From: an uncultured Pelagibacteraceae bacterium | Lineage (GTDB): Bacteria > Pseudomonadota > Alphaproteobacteria > Pelagibacterales > Pelagibacteraceae | Reading direction: 5' to 3' | NCBI GenBank assembly: GCA_902607945.1 | Contig: CACLMD010000002.1 | Coordinates: 28,421-92,420 of the forward strand | DNA: 64,000 bases | In this document: positions 36,540 through 47,283 of the stretch, in pieces | Numbering within the stretch: the first letter of the stretch is position 1 | Layout: the number at the start of each line of letters is the position of its first letter | Position numbers and translations under genes: made by a program | Notes under the pieces: generated by a model | Told to the model about the DNA's origin: nothing | Databases searched by the model: none | Seen by the model: only the letters and a program-made list of their open reading frames with translations

Positions 36540-37463
36540 CTAAATATTTGTTTTAATTTCATCATAATGAGGAAATATTTCATTTATAATATTTTCAAAT
36601 TCTTTTTTTTCTGAATTGTTCCAATTTTTATATGCATATTTATCATTATGACCTTTGTTTGAAGCTTTATTTACAACGTTATAAAAATCTTTTTCTGTCA
36701 TGCTATTCTCAAAATTAAATTTTGTAACTAAGTTTTTATAAGCATCAAAATTTTGGTCAACATCTGATAGTTTAATATAATATTTTTGAGCATTTTGTAT
36801 TTCATCAAAGTCATTTTTGATAGCTTTATTAACTGTGGACCAAAACCAAGCTATTTTTCCTACTCTAGATAATGATAACCATTTATCTAAAAATTCATCT
36901 TTTGGCACTATTCTTGAAAATGATCTATATTGACTATCTGAGATATCAAAAAGTGGACTTTTAATTTCTTTTTTACCTTCGTAATAAAGATACCATCCTT
37001 TTCTATGAAGTGACTCAACACAAAGAATAGGATCTCTAATATTAAAAAAAATATAATTTGGGTTAAGTTTTTTTGTCAGTTCTTTAACTCCAAAAGATAG
37101 GTATGATGATGAAATAAAACTGTTCTGGTATTTAGCCATATCCCTTTTTGTAGCTAATTCAATTAGTTCTAGGAAATCAAGAGTATTTACTGGTAATTTA
37201 TAATAACTAACAAATCTATAAAAAGCTTCATAATCTGCAAATCTTTCACATGTGCCTATCCAATTGGAATGACTATTAAATATTTTTGAAAACCAGTTAG
37301 AACCACTTCTTCCAGCACTAAAACTAAGTGCAAGTTTATTATTATCAGTCTTTTTAAAATTTTGATATTTAATTAATTCATTATAAGTAGGCCTATTAAT
37401 TTTAGCAAATTCTTTTGAAATTCTAAAGAATTTATTCTTGATTCTATAAATTAAATTATTCAC
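36540..37463 (-). CDS. Sulfotransferase family protein
   Basis: A 307-aa protein with the PAPS 5'-phosphosulfate loop near the N-terminus (SFSAGRSGSNWFSKIF) and a 3'-phosphate-binding block YIFFNIRDPILCVESLHRKG, the layout of P-loop sulfotransferases. It would move a sulfuryl group from PAPS to an acceptor, most likely a surface glycan or lipid given its neighbours; the acceptor cannot be read from sequence. It lies 19 bases downstream of a CysC-like kinase on the same strand, so the two are probably co-expressed. The protein is variable and AT-rich, typical of an accessory region. Confidence 0.8.
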   Translation of the reverse strand: MNNLIYRIKNKFFRISKEFAKINRPTYNELIKYQNFKKTDNNKLALSFSAGRSGSNWFSKIFNSHSNWIGTCERFADYEAFYRFVSYYKLPVNTLDFLELIELATKRDMAKYQNSFISSSYLSFGVKELTKKLNPNYIFFNIRDPILCVESLHRKGWYLYYEGKKEIKSPLFDISDSQYRSFSRIVPKDEFLDKWLSLSRVGKIAWFWSTVNKAIKNDFDEIQNAQKYYIKLSDVDQNFDAYKNLVTKFNFENSMTEKDFYNVVNKASNKGHNDKYAYKNWNNSEKKEFENIINEIFPHYDEIKTNI

Positions 37464-37482
37464 TTATTAGTTTTTAATATAT

Positions 37483-38010
37483 TTAGTATTTATACAAAAG
37501 ATTAATTTTATTAAGAATAGATTTACTTAAAGTATTTACTGGTTTTTTAAAGTTATTGTAAACTTTTATATGTGGCTTAACAGGAAATTCTGGTTTTATA
37601 TCAATTCCCACAAGATTTTTTTTATACTTAAAATATAACCTTTTTTTTTTATTTTTAATAATATCTTTTGTTTTAGACTCTATATATATTTCACAATAAT
37701 TTGTTATAGTTTTCCTATTATATGAATGTATTTTTCTAAATAAAGAAACAGTAGCAATTATTACATTAATGTTTTGGCTCGATATAAAATTTACTAATTT
37801 TGAGTAAGATAAGCCTATTAATAATCTTTTTTTAACATCATAATCTTTTAAATTTAAAATTTTTCTTATATCGTCACCACTGATTATAATCGTTTTGCCA
37901 TAAATATTTTCAATTTGTCTTTTTAATTTTTTTGCAATAGTAGTTTTGCCTGATCCAGGCAATCCAGTTACCCAGAACACAATACCTTTTTTTTTAATTA
38001 GATTATTCAT
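37483..38010 (-). CDS. CysC-like adenylylsulfate kinase
   Basis: A 175-aa P-loop kinase. Walker A is GLPGSGKTT, followed by ISGDDIRKILN (the DGDxxR block of APS kinase), VSLFRKIHSYNRK (for SPYR...R), YCEIYIES and VGIDIKPEFPVKP (for the FTGIDxPYExP end). Overall it follows APS kinase through the full length, but the RDPKGLY region is altered to KKKRLYFKYKK. It would convert APS to PAPS for the sulfotransferase beside it; phosphorylation of another substrate is possible. No ATP sulfurylase gene is in the window. Confidence 0.78.
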   Translation of the reverse strand: MNNLIKKKGIVFWVTGLPGSGKTTIAKKLKRQIENIYGKTIIISGDDIRKILNLKDYDVKKRLLIGLSYSKLVNFISSQNINVIIATVSLFRKIHSYNRKTITNYCEIYIESKTKDIIKNKKKRLYFKYKKNLVGIDIKPEFPVKPHIKVYNNFKKPVNTLSKSILNKINLLYKY

Positions 38011-38113
38011 CTATTTGTTATAACTACTATAATTATATAAAAAGACAAATTCATTAATGACTTTTATCGATATCTAATATAAACAAATAGCAATCCCAAT
38101 TTACCAAAATTAC

Positions 38114-38758
38114 ATGGATTTAAAAGTTAGAGATAGAACAGATGAAGAATTATTAATTAGAAAAAAAGAATTTTTAAAGATTTGTGAAATTCTAGATCTC
38201 CTTAATATTAATTTCTTTTTAAATTCTGGTGTTCTTTTAGGAGCAATAAGAGATAATTCTTTTATAAGATGGGACTGGGATGTTGAAATAAGTGTCTTTA
38301 AAAATGACTTCCTCCCAAAAATTGATTTGATTTCTGACACCCTTAAAAAATCTGGATTTAAAATTATTAAAATTATTAGGAATGAGAATAATTTAAAAAT
38401 AGATTTTATGGGTACTTATCCTGAAGATGTGACGTCTTACACTATTTATGGATGGCAATACTCCAAAATAAGAGATGTGTTTTGGAGAAAAGAATTATCA
38501 ATACCTTCAAAATTTTTAAAAAAGCTTTTAAAATTCAATTTTCTAGGTCGAGAATTTAATTGTCCAAACAATCTCGAAGAATATTTAACATTTGTTTATG
38601 GTAATTGGAAAAAACCTCTGAGAACTTCTAACAAGAAAGTGTATTTATCAAAAAACTATAAAAAAGAAACCTTTTTTTATACAGTTTTAATAGAAAAATT
38701 TTTATTAAAAATTTATAATATTTTTAAAATAATAAAAAATTTCATCAATTTTAAATGA
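38114..38758 (+). CDS. LicD-family phosphotransferase-like protein
   Basis: A 214-aa protein with the LicD core FFLNSGVLLGAIRDNSFIRWDWDVEISVF, in which the aspartates replace the DDDID metal site of LicD/fukutin nucleotidyltransferase-fold enzymes, then a region YSKIRDVFWRKELSIPSKFL and ECPxxLxxYL-like FNCPNNLEEYLTFVYGNWKKP, also typical. LicD moves phosphocholine from CDP-choline to cell-surface sugars; here the donor is unknown and could be a CMP-activated phosphonate. It is alone on the plus strand and divergent from the cysC-like gene. Confidence 0.8.
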   Translation: MDLKVRDRTDEELLIRKKEFLKICEILDLLNINFFLNSGVLLGAIRDNSFIRWDWDVEISVFKNDFLPKIDLISDTLKKSGFKIIKIIRNENNLKIDFMGTYPEDVTSYTIYGWQYSKIRDVFWRKELSIPSKFLKKLLKFNFLGREFNCPNNLEEYLTFVYGNWKKPLRTSNKKVYLSKNYKKETFFYTVLIEKFLLKIYNIFKIIKNFINFK

Positions 38759-38776
38759 TGTTTTAATTAAATTCTA

Positions 38777-39880
38777 TTAATGCTCTAAATATTTTAATAC
38801 TCTGTGTTTATGAGAATATAGTTTAGATTTTATAAATGAATTTTTTCCAATAACATTTCTTTTTAATACATTATTTTTTATTTTTTTGATTTCAAGCAAC
38901 CAGGACATTGGATTAAGATAATTCTTTACAAATACACATTGTTTATTACTGACTATTTCCTTTAAAACTTCTAAATCAGAACTAATAATCAATTTACCAG
39001 CACTCATATAATCAAAAAGTTTTAAAGGTGACATGAAAGTTACCGTATTTGAAACATTACCAGATACTGTGACTTTATTTGAATAAGGCATTAATAAAAT
39101 GTCCATTTGAGAGAGTATAATCTGGATTTTTTTATAATTTTGATGAGAGTTTAAAAAAAGATTTTTTAATCTGTATTTTCTTTTTAAAGTTTCCATCTGG
39201 ACTTTTGTACCACCAAAAATATAATAATTATTTAGCTTATCTATTTGTGCAAGTTTAAGAATAATATCAATTCCTCTTGAGGGGTTTATTGTACCAAAAT
39301 ATCCCAATTTCAATCTTTTTTGATTTAAAGAGTGTTTGTATTTTATATCTAAAGATGATCCTGATGGTAAAACAACTATATTTTTTTTATTTTGTAAATT
39401 AAAATCTTTAACGTACTTTTTTTTAACTCCATGAGAAATACATATTATCTTAGATATTGACCTTGAACTTAGAATATTAAAAAAACTGAATATAAATCTC
39501 ACAATTCTTGATTCATTAGTAATTGCATTATGTAATTCCATAATGCATTTCTTTTTAAATAAAACGCAGAGAAATATAACAAAATAGTTTCTTGTAATAA
39601 TCAATTCACTTATTCTTTTAGCCTTTAAAAATGAAAGAAAAGAAAATAAATAATAATCTAGACCAAGGGGGAGTTTTTTAAATCTTAATAATCTAATTAC
39701 ATCAAATTTATATTTTATATTATAAAAATTTGATATTTTGAGATTATAGCTTGGAGTGTTTGGTAGTATTAAAAAAACTTGATTGTTATATTTTGATAAG
39801 TATTCACAGGTTTTTACAATTTGGAGTGAATTTGGTAGTTGTGAGGGGCATGAGCTATTTGATATATATGAAATTTTCAT
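38777..39880 (-). CDS. Glycosyltransferase, family 4 type
   Basis: A 367-aa GT-B glycosyltransferase. The C-terminal half has LKLGYFGTINPSRGIDIILKLA (phosphate-binding start), a middle ILLMPYSNKVT and the donor-binding PLKLFDYMSAGKLIISSDLEVLKEIV, which holds the two glutamates of the EX7E-type motif. It probably adds a sugar to a surface polysaccharide or lipid-linked intermediate in the cytoplasm. Donor and acceptor are unknown. It is 13 bases downstream of the polysaccharide deacetylase gene, forming a two-gene unit. Confidence 0.85.
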   Translation of the reverse strand: MKISYISNSSCPSQLPNSLQIVKTCEYLSKYNNQVFLILPNTPSYNLKISNFYNIKYKFDVIRLLRFKKLPLGLDYYLFSFLSFLKAKRISELIITRNYFVIFLCVLFKKKCIMELHNAITNESRIVRFIFSFFNILSSRSISKIICISHGVKKKYVKDFNLQNKKNIVVLPSGSSLDIKYKHSLNQKRLKLGYFGTINPSRGIDIILKLAQIDKLNNYYIFGGTKVQMETLKRKYRLKNLFLNSHQNYKKIQIILSQMDILLMPYSNKVTVSGNVSNTVTFMSPLKLFDYMSAGKLIISSDLEVLKEIVSNKQCVFVKNYLNPMSWLLEIKKIKNNVLKRNVIGKNSFIKSKLYSHKHRVLKYLEH

Positions 39881-39893
39881 ACATTAAATTTTA

Positions 39894-40823
39894 TTATATT
39901 TTATTATCGATTATTTGTTTTAAATAAAGTTTTTTCAAAAAAAAATTAATAGCTAAGTTCTTTGGCATAATTCTGTTTATTTTATGTTTAATTGAAAAAT
40001 TGTTTAATTTATTCTCAGTTAATAGCAGTGTTTTATAGTTCAAATTATTTAGAACAGATATTGTATCTTCATTAAATGTGTTTACACCACCAAATGGTAA
40101 ACAAAATATATTTGATCTGTTTATATCAAACCTTCCAAGAAAATTTTTGCATTCTAATATATCTTGATATTGTTCCTCTTTATTAAGTGATGATAGTACA
40201 TAGTGATTTGCTGAGTGATTTCCATAAGTTACTAAGGGATGATTAATCAAATATTTTTCGCTATCAAAACAAAAATTATGGCTCGAACTGACTTTAAGAT
40301 TTTCATTTGAAATAAAATCATCTATTTCCTTTTCAACTTGTTTACTGTTAAATTTTGGATTTTTTGAAATGTAATAAAAATTATTAATATCATTTTCATT
40401 GAAAAGTTTGGAACTTTTTATGAATTTATCAATCATTTTATGTTGTATCAAATATCTAACTTTATCTCGCCAAAAAACTTTTCCTTTAAAGGTAGATGAA
40501 TTTATGAAAATCGTTATTGGGATTTCTAATTTTTCAAAAACTCCTAATGCCTCATTTATCACATTTTTATAACCATCATCAACTGTTAGACTAGTAAGTC
40601 CTTTTTTATTTTTGACATTTACGAATTCATCAATTGTTACAAATTTCCAATATTTTTGAATATATTTTAATTGTTTTTCAAGAGTTTTTAGATCTACATG
40701 ATCTATATTAACATTAAAATTCGAAGTTATTCCTAAAGAATGGTAAACAAATATGGGATTATACTTATTAAGAATAAATTTAATTGGTATAAAAAATAAT
40801 AAAATTTTTTTTAAAATATTCAT
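39894..40823 (-). CDS. Polysaccharide deacetylase (NodB-like, CE4)
   Basis: A 309-aa protein with a hydrophobic N-terminus that may anchor it (about 5-20) and the CE4 catalytic motifs TVDDGYKN (usually TFDDG) and GNHSANH (the HSxxH metal site). A late LPFGG block corresponds to the RxPxG motif region. It would remove acetyl groups from an N-acetylated sugar in a surface or precursor glycan. It is the first gene of the deacetylase-glycosyltransferase pair and divergent from valS across a 97-base gap. Confidence 0.85.
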   Translation of the reverse strand: MNILKKILLFFIPIKFILNKYNPIFVYHSLGITSNFNVNIDHVDLKTLEKQLKYIQKYWKFVTIDEFVNVKNKKGLTSLTVDDGYKNVINEALGVFEKLEIPITIFINSSTFKGKVFWRDKVRYLIQHKMIDKFIKSSKLFNENDINNFYYISKNPKFNSKQVEKEIDDFISNENLKVSSSHNFCFDSEKYLINHPLVTYGNHSANHYVLSSLNKEEQYQDILECKNFLGRFDINRSNIFCLPFGGVNTFNEDTISVLNNLNYKTLLLTENKLNNFSIKHKINRIMPKNLAINFFLKKLYLKQIIDNKI

Positions 40824-40920
40824 TGTCGATTTACTTTATATTAGAGTTATGTTAAGCCAATAAAATAATAAATTTTTTTATAATTTTAAAAAAAATCACA
40901 ATATTCATAAATATATAATA

Positions 40921-43548
40921 ATGGATAATAGCAAATACAATCACTCTAAATCTGAAGAAAAAATCTATGATTATTGGGAAAAAAATGAACTATTTAAACC
41001 TAAAAAAAATTCAAAAAAGTATTCAGTAGTTATACCACCTCCAAATGTTACTGGAAGTTTGCATATGGGTCATGCACTGAATAATTCCATACAAGATTTA
41101 CTAGTTCGTTATCATCGAATGAATAATTATGAGACTCTGTGGCAGCCTGGTACTGATCATGCTGGTATTGCAACTCAAGCATTAGTTGAGCAAAAACTTA
41201 ATAATGAAAAAATTAACAAAAATGAAATTGGTAGAGAAAAATTTATCGAGAAGGTTTGGGAATGGAAGGAGCAATATGGTGACATTATAATTAATCAATT
41301 AAAAAAATTAGGTTGTTCTTGTGATTGGTCTCGTAATGCGTTCACTATGGATGAAAATTTGTCTAAATCAGTGATAAAAGTTTTTGTTGACCTTTATAAT
41401 AAAAACTTAATATACAAAGATAAGAAATTAGTTAATTGGGATACAGTTCTAAAAACAGCAATTTCTGATCTTGAAGTAGATCAAAGAGAGGTAAATTCTA
41501 AAATCTATTATATTAGATATCCTATTGATGGGACTGAAGAATTTATATCTATAGCAACTACAAGACCTGAAACGATGTTGGGAGATACTGCAATTGCTGT
41601 AAATCCTAAGGATAGTCGTTTTAAGTCTATCGTTGGAAAAACAGTAACTATTCCGATTGTAGGGAGAAAAATTAGAATTATTGAGGATAACTATGCTGAT
41701 CCTGAGCAAGGAACAGGCGCTTTAAAAATTACTCCTGCTCATGATTTTAATGATTACTACGTTGGGCAAAGAAATAATTTAGAAATTATCAATATTTTTA
41801 CTATTGCGGGTAAAATTAATGAGAATGCACCTAAAGAATATATCGGTCTCGATAGATTTGAGGCTAGAAAAAAAATTTTAAGAGAGCTTAAAAATAAAGA
41901 TTTTTTTGTTAAAGAAGAAAGTATTAAAAATAAAGTACCTTATGGAGATAGATCAAATTCAATTATTGAACCATATTTAACTGAACAATGGTTTGTTGAT
42001 GCTGAAAAATTATCTATTAAAGCTAAAGAACTTGTATACTCAAAAAAAATAAATTTCTTCCCAGAAAATTGGTCAAAAACTTATTTTCAATGGATGAATA
42101 ATATTGAGCCATGGTGCATTTCAAGACAACTATGGTGGGGCCATCAAATTCCTGCTTGGTATGGGCCTGATAAAAAAATTTTTGTAGCAGTAAATGAAGC
42201 CGAGGCAAAATCTCAGGCAAAAAAACATTATAATAAAGATGTTGGCTTAATTCGAGATCCTGATGTTTTGGATACTTGGTTTTCATCTGGGCTTTGGCCG
42301 TTTGCTACTTTAGGCTGGCCAGACGATAAAGATTATGTTGATAAATTTTATCCAACTTCAGTTCTAGTAACAGGCTTTGATATTATTTTCTTTTGGGTTG
42401 CAAGAATGATTATGTTTGGAACTGAATTTTTAAACAAAGAACCATTTAAGGATATTTATGTTCATGCATTAGTAAAAGATGAGAAGGGACAAAAAATGTC
42501 AAAATCTAAGGGCAATGTAATTGATCCTTTAGATTTAATTGAAAAATATAGTGCCGACGCACTAAGATTTACTCTTCTTTCGATGGCTTCTCCAGGTACA
42601 GATGTAAAACTATCTGAAGATAGAGTTAAAGGATATAGAAATTTTTTAAATAAACTTTGGAATGCAAATAATTTTTTAATTACAAATGAATGTGATTTCT
42701 CTGATATTGATAAAACCCCAAATTTATCAGTTAATATTAATAAATGGATTTATGCAGAATTAATTGAAGCAAAATCTAAAATTGAGAAAAATTTAAAAGA
42801 TTACAGATTTGATGAGGCTGCAAAAAATGCTTATCAATTTGCATGGCATTCTTATTGTGATTGGTATTTAGAGTTGTCAAAAACAATACTATCTTCAAAT
42901 AATGAAGAAGCCAAATCTGAGGTTAAGAAAGTTTCAAGCTATGTCTTCAAGCAAATTTTGATATTATTGCACCCTTTTATTCCATTTGTTACCGAAGAAA
43001 TTTGGCTTAAAAATAAATTTGATAATTCTAGTAAAGATTATTTAATGCTTACTAATTGGCCCTCTGGTAAAATTAATAAAGATTCTAACACTGAAGAAGT
43101 TGATAACATCATAAGCATAATATCTGAAATTAGGTCCTTTAAAAATGAACTAAATATAGGCCCTGGTTCATTCATAGACATGTCTATTAATAGTATTAAT
43201 GATGTTCAAAAAAAATTCATTAATGATAATGAAATTATCCTTAAAAAATTAGGTAGAATAAACACTATTCTTGATGATGACTTAGACAAACCTGCAGCAA
43301 CCATGGTTGTTTCAGGTGATTTATTTAAGATTTATTTCGATAAAGATGTTGATTTAAAACTTATAAAAGAAAATCTAACTAACAAACAAAATAGAATTCA
43401 AGAAGAGATGAATAAAATATCTCAAAGATTAGAGAACAAAAGTTTTGTAGATAGAGCACCAAAAGAGATTGTTGAACAAGAAAAAACTAATTATAATAGT
43501 TTAAAGAATGATATTGATAAGATATTAGTAACAATAAAGGGTATATAA
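40921..43548 (+). CDS. valS: Valine--tRNA ligase
   Basis: An 875-aa class I synthetase with [15 protein letters not shown] (HIGH motif), the editing domain with [18 protein letters not shown], the [15 protein letters not shown] loop, and a C-terminal coiled coil (about 810-875) that grips the tRNA. It charges tRNA-Val. ilvD, which makes the precursor of valine, begins on the last base of its stop. The pair starts an apparent 11-kb plus-strand run that continues into phosphonate genes. Confidence 0.98.
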   Translation: MDNSKYNHSKSEEKIYDYWEKNELFKPKKNSKKYSVVIPPPNVTGSLHMGHALNNSIQDLLVRYHRMNNYETLWQPGTDHAGIATQALVEQKLNNEKINKNEIGREKFIEKVWEWKEQYGDIIINQLKKLGCSCDWSRNAFTMDENLSKSVIKVFVDLYNKNLIYKDKKLVNWDTVLKTAISDLEVDQREVNSKIYYIRYPIDGTEEFISIATTRPETMLGDTAIAVNPKDSRFKSIVGKTVTIPIVGRKIRIIEDNYADPEQGTGALKITPAHDFNDYYVGQRNNLEIINIFTIAGKINENAPKEYIGLDRFEARKKILRELKNKDFFVKEESIKNKVPYGDRSNSIIEPYLTEQWFVDAEKLSIKAKELVYSKKINFFPENWSKTYFQWMNNIEPWCISRQLWWGHQIPAWYGPDKKIFVAVNEAEAKSQAKKHYNKDVGLIRDPDVLDTWFSSGLWPFATLGWPDDKDYVDKFYPTSVLVTGFDIIFFWVARMIMFGTEFLNKEPFKDIYVHALVKDEKGQKMSKSKGNVIDPLDLIEKYSADALRFTLLSMASPGTDVKLSEDRVKGYRNFLNKLWNANNFLITNECDFSDIDKTPNLSVNINKWIYAELIEAKSKIEKNLKDYRFDEAAKNAYQFAWHSYCDWYLELSKTILSSNNEEAKSEVKKVSSYVFKQILILLHPFIPFVTEEIWLKNKFDNSSKDYLMLTNWPSGKINKDSNTEEVDNIISIISEIRSFKNELNIGPGSFIDMSINSINDVQKKFINDNEIILKKLGRINTILDDDLDKPAATMVVSGDLFKIYFDKDVDLKLIKENLTNKQNRIQEEMNKISQRLENKSFVDRAPKEIVEQEKTNYNSLKNDIDKILVTIKGI

Positions 43549-45266
43549 TGGCAAAATTTAATAAAAAGAAACTTCCAAGTAGACACACATCTTTAGGAGC
43601 AGATAGAGCCCCTCATAGATCTTTTTACTATGCAATGGGTGAAACAGAAAAAGATGTAGCAAAACCTTTTGTGGGTGTTGTCTCAACTTGGAATGAAGCT
43701 GCCCCATGTAATATTGCTTTGATGAGACAAGCTCAATCAGTCAAAAAGGGAGTAAGAGCTCACGGAGGAACTCCCAGAGAATTTTGCACAATTACAGTTA
43801 CCGATGGAATTGCAATGGGTCATGAAGGAATGAAATCTTCTTTAATATCAAGAGAAGTAATTGCAGATTCAGCTGAGCTAACTGTAAGAGGACATTGTTA
43901 TGATGCGTTAGTAGGCATAGCTGGATGTGATAAATCCTTACCTGGCCTAATGATGTCTATGGTAAGATTAAATGTTCCAAGTGTTTTTATTTATGGAGGA
44001 TCAATTCTTCCTGGACGATATAAAGGAAAAGACGTAACTGTTGTTGATGTATTTGAAGCAGTCGGTAAACATTCATCTGGTCAAATGTCAGCAGCAGAAC
44101 TTAGAAAGTTAGAATTAGTTGCTTGTCCAAGTGCTGGAGCTTGTGGAGGTCAATTTACAGCTAACACTATGGCCTGTGTATCTGAGGCTATTGGTTTAGC
44201 ACTTCCTTATTCAGCTGGAACTCCAGCTCCATATGAAGAAAGAGATAAGTACGCAAAAGCAAGTGGAAAAATGGTTATGAACCTCTTAAAAAAAGGAATT
44301 AAGCCAAGAGATATTGTGACTAAGAAAGCTTTAGAAAACGCCGCAACAATAGTTGCTGCAACGGGCGGATCAACTAATGCAGGACTACATTTACCAGCTA
44401 TCGCTAATGAAGCAGGAATAAAATTTGATTTAATGGACGTTGCAAAAATTTTTAAAAGAACTCCATATCTTGCTGATCTAAAACCTGGTGGAAAATATGT
44501 TGCAAAAGATATGTGGTTAGCAGGGGGTGTTCCAATGTTACTTAAAACTTTATATGATGGTGGTTTTATTCATGGTGACTGTATGACAGTGACAGGAAAA
44601 ACTATGAAGGAAAATTTAAAGAATATTAGATTTAATCCTAAGCAAAAAGTTTTAAGAAAATTTGATAACCCATTATCTCCAGATGGCGGCGTTGTTGGTT
44701 TAAAAGGAAATTTAGCTCCAGATGGAGGTATAGTTAAAATTGCTGGACTTAAAAAATTACAATTTACTGGTAGAGCAAGATGTTTTGATAATGAAGAGGC
44801 TGCAATGGAAGCTGTTCAAAAAAGAAAATACAAAGATGGTGATGTAATCATTATTAGATATGAAGGACCAGTTGGAGGTCCTGGTATGAGAGAAATGTTA
44901 TCTACTACAGGTGCAATCTATGGTCAGGGAAAAGGAGAAAAAGTAGCTCTTATAACTGATGGAAGGTTCTCTGGTGCTACAAGAGGTTTCTGTGTAGGTC
45001 ATGTAGGCCCTGAGGCTGCTCTAGGAGGACCTATAGCTCTATTACGTAATGGAGATTTTATTGATATAGATGCAAAAAAAGGGACCATTAATGTAAGACT
45101 TTCTAAAAAAGAATTAGCTTCAAGAAAAAAAAAATGGAAGCCAAGAAAATCTGATTTTGGTTCTGGTACATTGTGGAAATATGCACAAACTGTTGGACCT
45201 GCTTTTTTAGGTGCACCAACTCATCCAGGTAAAAAAAAAGAAGTTAAGGACTATTCAGAAATTTAA
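43548..45266 (+). CDS. ilvD: Dihydroxy-acid dehydratase
   Basis: A 572-aa iron-sulfur enzyme that dehydrates 2,3-dihydroxyisovalerate and its homologue in valine, leucine and isoleucine synthesis. Cluster cysteines are in [16 protein letters not shown] and [17 protein letters not shown]; the C-terminal GGPGMREML and [23 protein letters not shown] are family signatures. Composition is more GC-rich than surrounding accessory genes. It overlaps valS and the next gene by one base each. Confidence 0.97.
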   Translation: MAKFNKKKLPSRHTSLGADRAPHRSFYYAMGETEKDVAKPFVGVVSTWNEAAPCNIALMRQAQSVKKGVRAHGGTPREFCTITVTDGIAMGHEGMKSSLISREVIADSAELTVRGHCYDALVGIAGCDKSLPGLMMSMVRLNVPSVFIYGGSILPGRYKGKDVTVVDVFEAVGKHSSGQMSAAELRKLELVACPSAGACGGQFTANTMACVSEAIGLALPYSAGTPAPYEERDKYAKASGKMVMNLLKKGIKPRDIVTKKALENAATIVAATGGSTNAGLHLPAIANEAGIKFDLMDVAKIFKRTPYLADLKPGGKYVAKDMWLAGGVPMLLKTLYDGGFIHGDCMTVTGKTMKENLKNIRFNPKQKVLRKFDNPLSPDGGVVGLKGNLAPDGGIVKIAGLKKLQFTGRARCFDNEEAAMEAVQKRKYKDGDVIIIRYEGPVGGPGMREMLSTTGAIYGQGKGEKVALITDGRFSGATRGFCVGHVGPEAALGGPIALLRNGDFIDIDAKKGTINVRLSKKELASRKKKWKPRKSDFGSGTLWKYAQTVGPAFLGAPTHPGKKKEVKDYSEI

Positions 45267-46471
45267 TGAAAATTCGTCCAGTTATTTTATGTGGTGGCGC
45301 CGGAACTAGACTTTGGCCAAATTCTAAAAATCATCAAGCAAAGCAATTTATTGATTTTGGTGAATGGACTTTACTTGGTAAAACTTTAGAAAGAATTAAA
45401 GCTTCAATTTATGATGTCCCAATTATAAGCACTAATAATAAATACTTAAAACAAGTTAAACAACATCTTAAAAAAAATAAGATTAAAAAATATAAAATAG
45501 TTTTAGAACCCGCAAAAAGAAACACTGCACCGGCAATTTTAAGCACAGCTCTAATTAAAGTTATTCCTGATGATCAACCGTTAATGTTTTTTACTGCAGA
45601 TCATTTAATTGAAAAGATGAGTATTTTTAATAAAGCAATTAATAAAAACAAATCAAATCTGACAGATCAAAACATCTTTATTTTTGGCATTAAACCAACA
45701 TCACCATCAAGTGAATATGGATATTTTGTAACCAAAAGAATTAAAGGAAATATCAACAAAGTTACTAAATTTATTGAAAAACCAAAACTAGCAATAGCCA
45801 AACAAGTAATTAAACAAAAAGGTTATTGGAATTCTGGAATGTTTTTCCTCAGAAAGGACTCAATAATAAACAACTTTAAGAAGAAACAACCAACTATGTA
45901 TAGAAACTGTGTTAATGCTGTTAAAAAGGCTAAGCTTAAAGCTGATACTTATTATTTAAATAAGACCTCATATATTAAAGCTACAGCAAAATCATTTGAT
46001 TATGCAATTCTAGAAAAAACTAAACAAATCAATGCTATTAAATTAGATATACCTTGGTCAGATCTTGGAAGTTGGAAAGAAATCTTAAAGATGTACGATA
46101 AAAATAAATATAAATACGTTAAGAAAAAGAATGTTTATTACCGTCCGTGGGGCAGATACACAAATTTGTTTAAAGGGGAAGAATTTTTAATTAAAGAATT
46201 ATTCGTTAAACCTAAAGGAATTCTAAGTTTACAAAAACATAATCATAGATCAGAGCATTGGCTTATTACAAAAGGTAATCCAAAAATCACATTAGATAAT
46301 AATAATTTTTTTAAAAGACCTAATGAACATCTATTTATTCCAATAAAGTCTATACATAGAATCCAAAATTTAGGAAAAAAACCAGTCAAAATTTTAGAGG
46401 CTCAAATAGGGTCATTATTAAAAGAGTCTGACATTATAAGATTTAAGGATGCTTATGGAAGGGTTAAGTAA
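45266..46471 (+). CDS. manC: Mannose-1-phosphate guanylyltransferase / cupin (type II ManC)
   Basis: A 401-aa protein. The N-terminal nucleotidyltransferase (about 1-270) has VILCGGAGTRLWPNSK, EPAKRNTAPAI, FFTADHLIE, FIEKPKLAIA and WNSGMFFLR; the C-terminal cupin (about 290-395) has YYRPWGRYTNLF, LQKHNHRSEHWLITKG and NEHLFIPIKSIHRIQN. It makes GDP-mannose, and the cupin may isomerise mannose 6-phosphate. GDP-mannose would feed surface glycan synthesis. Its ATG overlaps the ilvD stop, and the PhyH gene follows after two bases. Confidence 0.93.
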   Translation: MKIRPVILCGGAGTRLWPNSKNHQAKQFIDFGEWTLLGKTLERIKASIYDVPIISTNNKYLKQVKQHLKKNKIKKYKIVLEPAKRNTAPAILSTALIKVIPDDQPLMFFTADHLIEKMSIFNKAINKNKSNLTDQNIFIFGIKPTSPSSEYGYFVTKRIKGNINKVTKFIEKPKLAIAKQVIKQKGYWNSGMFFLRKDSIINNFKKKQPTMYRNCVNAVKKAKLKADTYYLNKTSYIKATAKSFDYAILEKTKQINAIKLDIPWSDLGSWKEILKMYDKNKYKYVKKKNVYYRPWGRYTNLFKGEEFLIKELFVKPKGILSLQKHNHRSEHWLITKGNPKITLDNNNFFKRPNEHLFIPIKSIHRIQNLGKKPVKILEAQIGSLLKESDIIRFKDAYGRVK

Positions 46472-46473
46472 TT

Positions 46474-47220
46474 ATGACAATTGATTATCTTAATTTTAAA
46501 AAAAAATTTGATGATGAAGGCTATTTTGTTTTGAAGAATTTTGTAAAAGAAGATTTTATTTCTTATTTGGTTGATGAAATTAATAAATCTACCAATACTG
46601 TTAAATACTTTGATAATTCAAAGAATCTACGAAGAATTGAAAAACTATATGATAAAGGTCAATATTTAATAAGCATGAATGAAAAAATTTTAATCCTTTT
46701 AAAAAATGTGTTTGCCAAGGATTTTTTGATATTTAAAGATAAATTTAATTCCAAACCACCTGGAGGGGAGGGTTTTTTTGCTCATTATGATGGAGTGTTT
46801 GAATTTATAAATTCTAATAATGAGAGAAAAAAAGGATGGTATGAATATGGAGATTTTTTTGTAAGTGCATTAGTGGCTATTGATAGGTGCAATAAAGAAA
46901 ATGGAGCTCTTGAAATAGCTAAATCCCACAAAGGAAATTTTGATCAGCTTTATGAAAATACAAAAAAAGACGGCACTCCTGCACTTTCTAATGAGCTTGA
47001 GTCCAAAACGTTATTTAATTTAATAGACTTAGAAGTTGGTGATATGATTATTTTTTCAAATAGATGTCCACATAGATCAAAAAAGAATGATTCTCAAAAA
47101 ATTAGAAGAATAATATATTATACTTATACTCTTAGTGAAAATGGTTCAAAATATGATCAATATTTTAAAGATAAAGAAAATAGCAAGAATAAATCAAAAG
47201 CATTATCTGAAAAGCCTTAA
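46474..47220 (+). CDS. Phytanoyl-CoA dioxygenase (PhyH) family protein
   Basis: A 248-aa member of the Fe(II)/2-oxoglutarate dioxygenases. The iron ligands are H-x-D in FFAHYDGVF and the distal histidine in CPHRSKKN, with the 2-oxoglutarate-binding arginine in KIRRIIYYTY. A double-stranded beta-helix of normal family length surrounds these. The substrate is unknown; lying between a GDP-mannose enzyme and PEP mutase, it could hydroxylate a sugar, lipid or phosphonate. A 63-base gap separates it from pepM. PhnY, a phosphonate hydroxylase, belongs to the same superfamily, but I cannot claim orthology. Confidence 0.85.
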   Translation: MTIDYLNFKKKFDDEGYFVLKNFVKEDFISYLVDEINKSTNTVKYFDNSKNLRRIEKLYDKGQYLISMNEKILILLKNVFAKDFLIFKDKFNSKPPGGEGFFAHYDGVFEFINSNNERKKGWYEYGDFFVSALVAIDRCNKENGALEIAKSHKGNFDQLYENTKKDGTPALSNELESKTLFNLIDLEVGDMIIFSNRCPHRSKKNDSQKIRRIIYYTYTLSENGSKYDQYFKDKENSKNKSKALSEKP

Positions 47221-47283
47221 AAATATATTAATGGAACTGTTTAGTTTTTCATATATAACATAATTTAATTTTCTATCGTTATA

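Noticed and set aside
46474-47220. Methylphosphonate synthase or hydroxyethylphosphonate dioxygenase
   Set aside because: Those are cupin-type enzymes with a different layout; this protein has the PhyH HxD...H pattern and 2-oxoglutarate-binding Arg.
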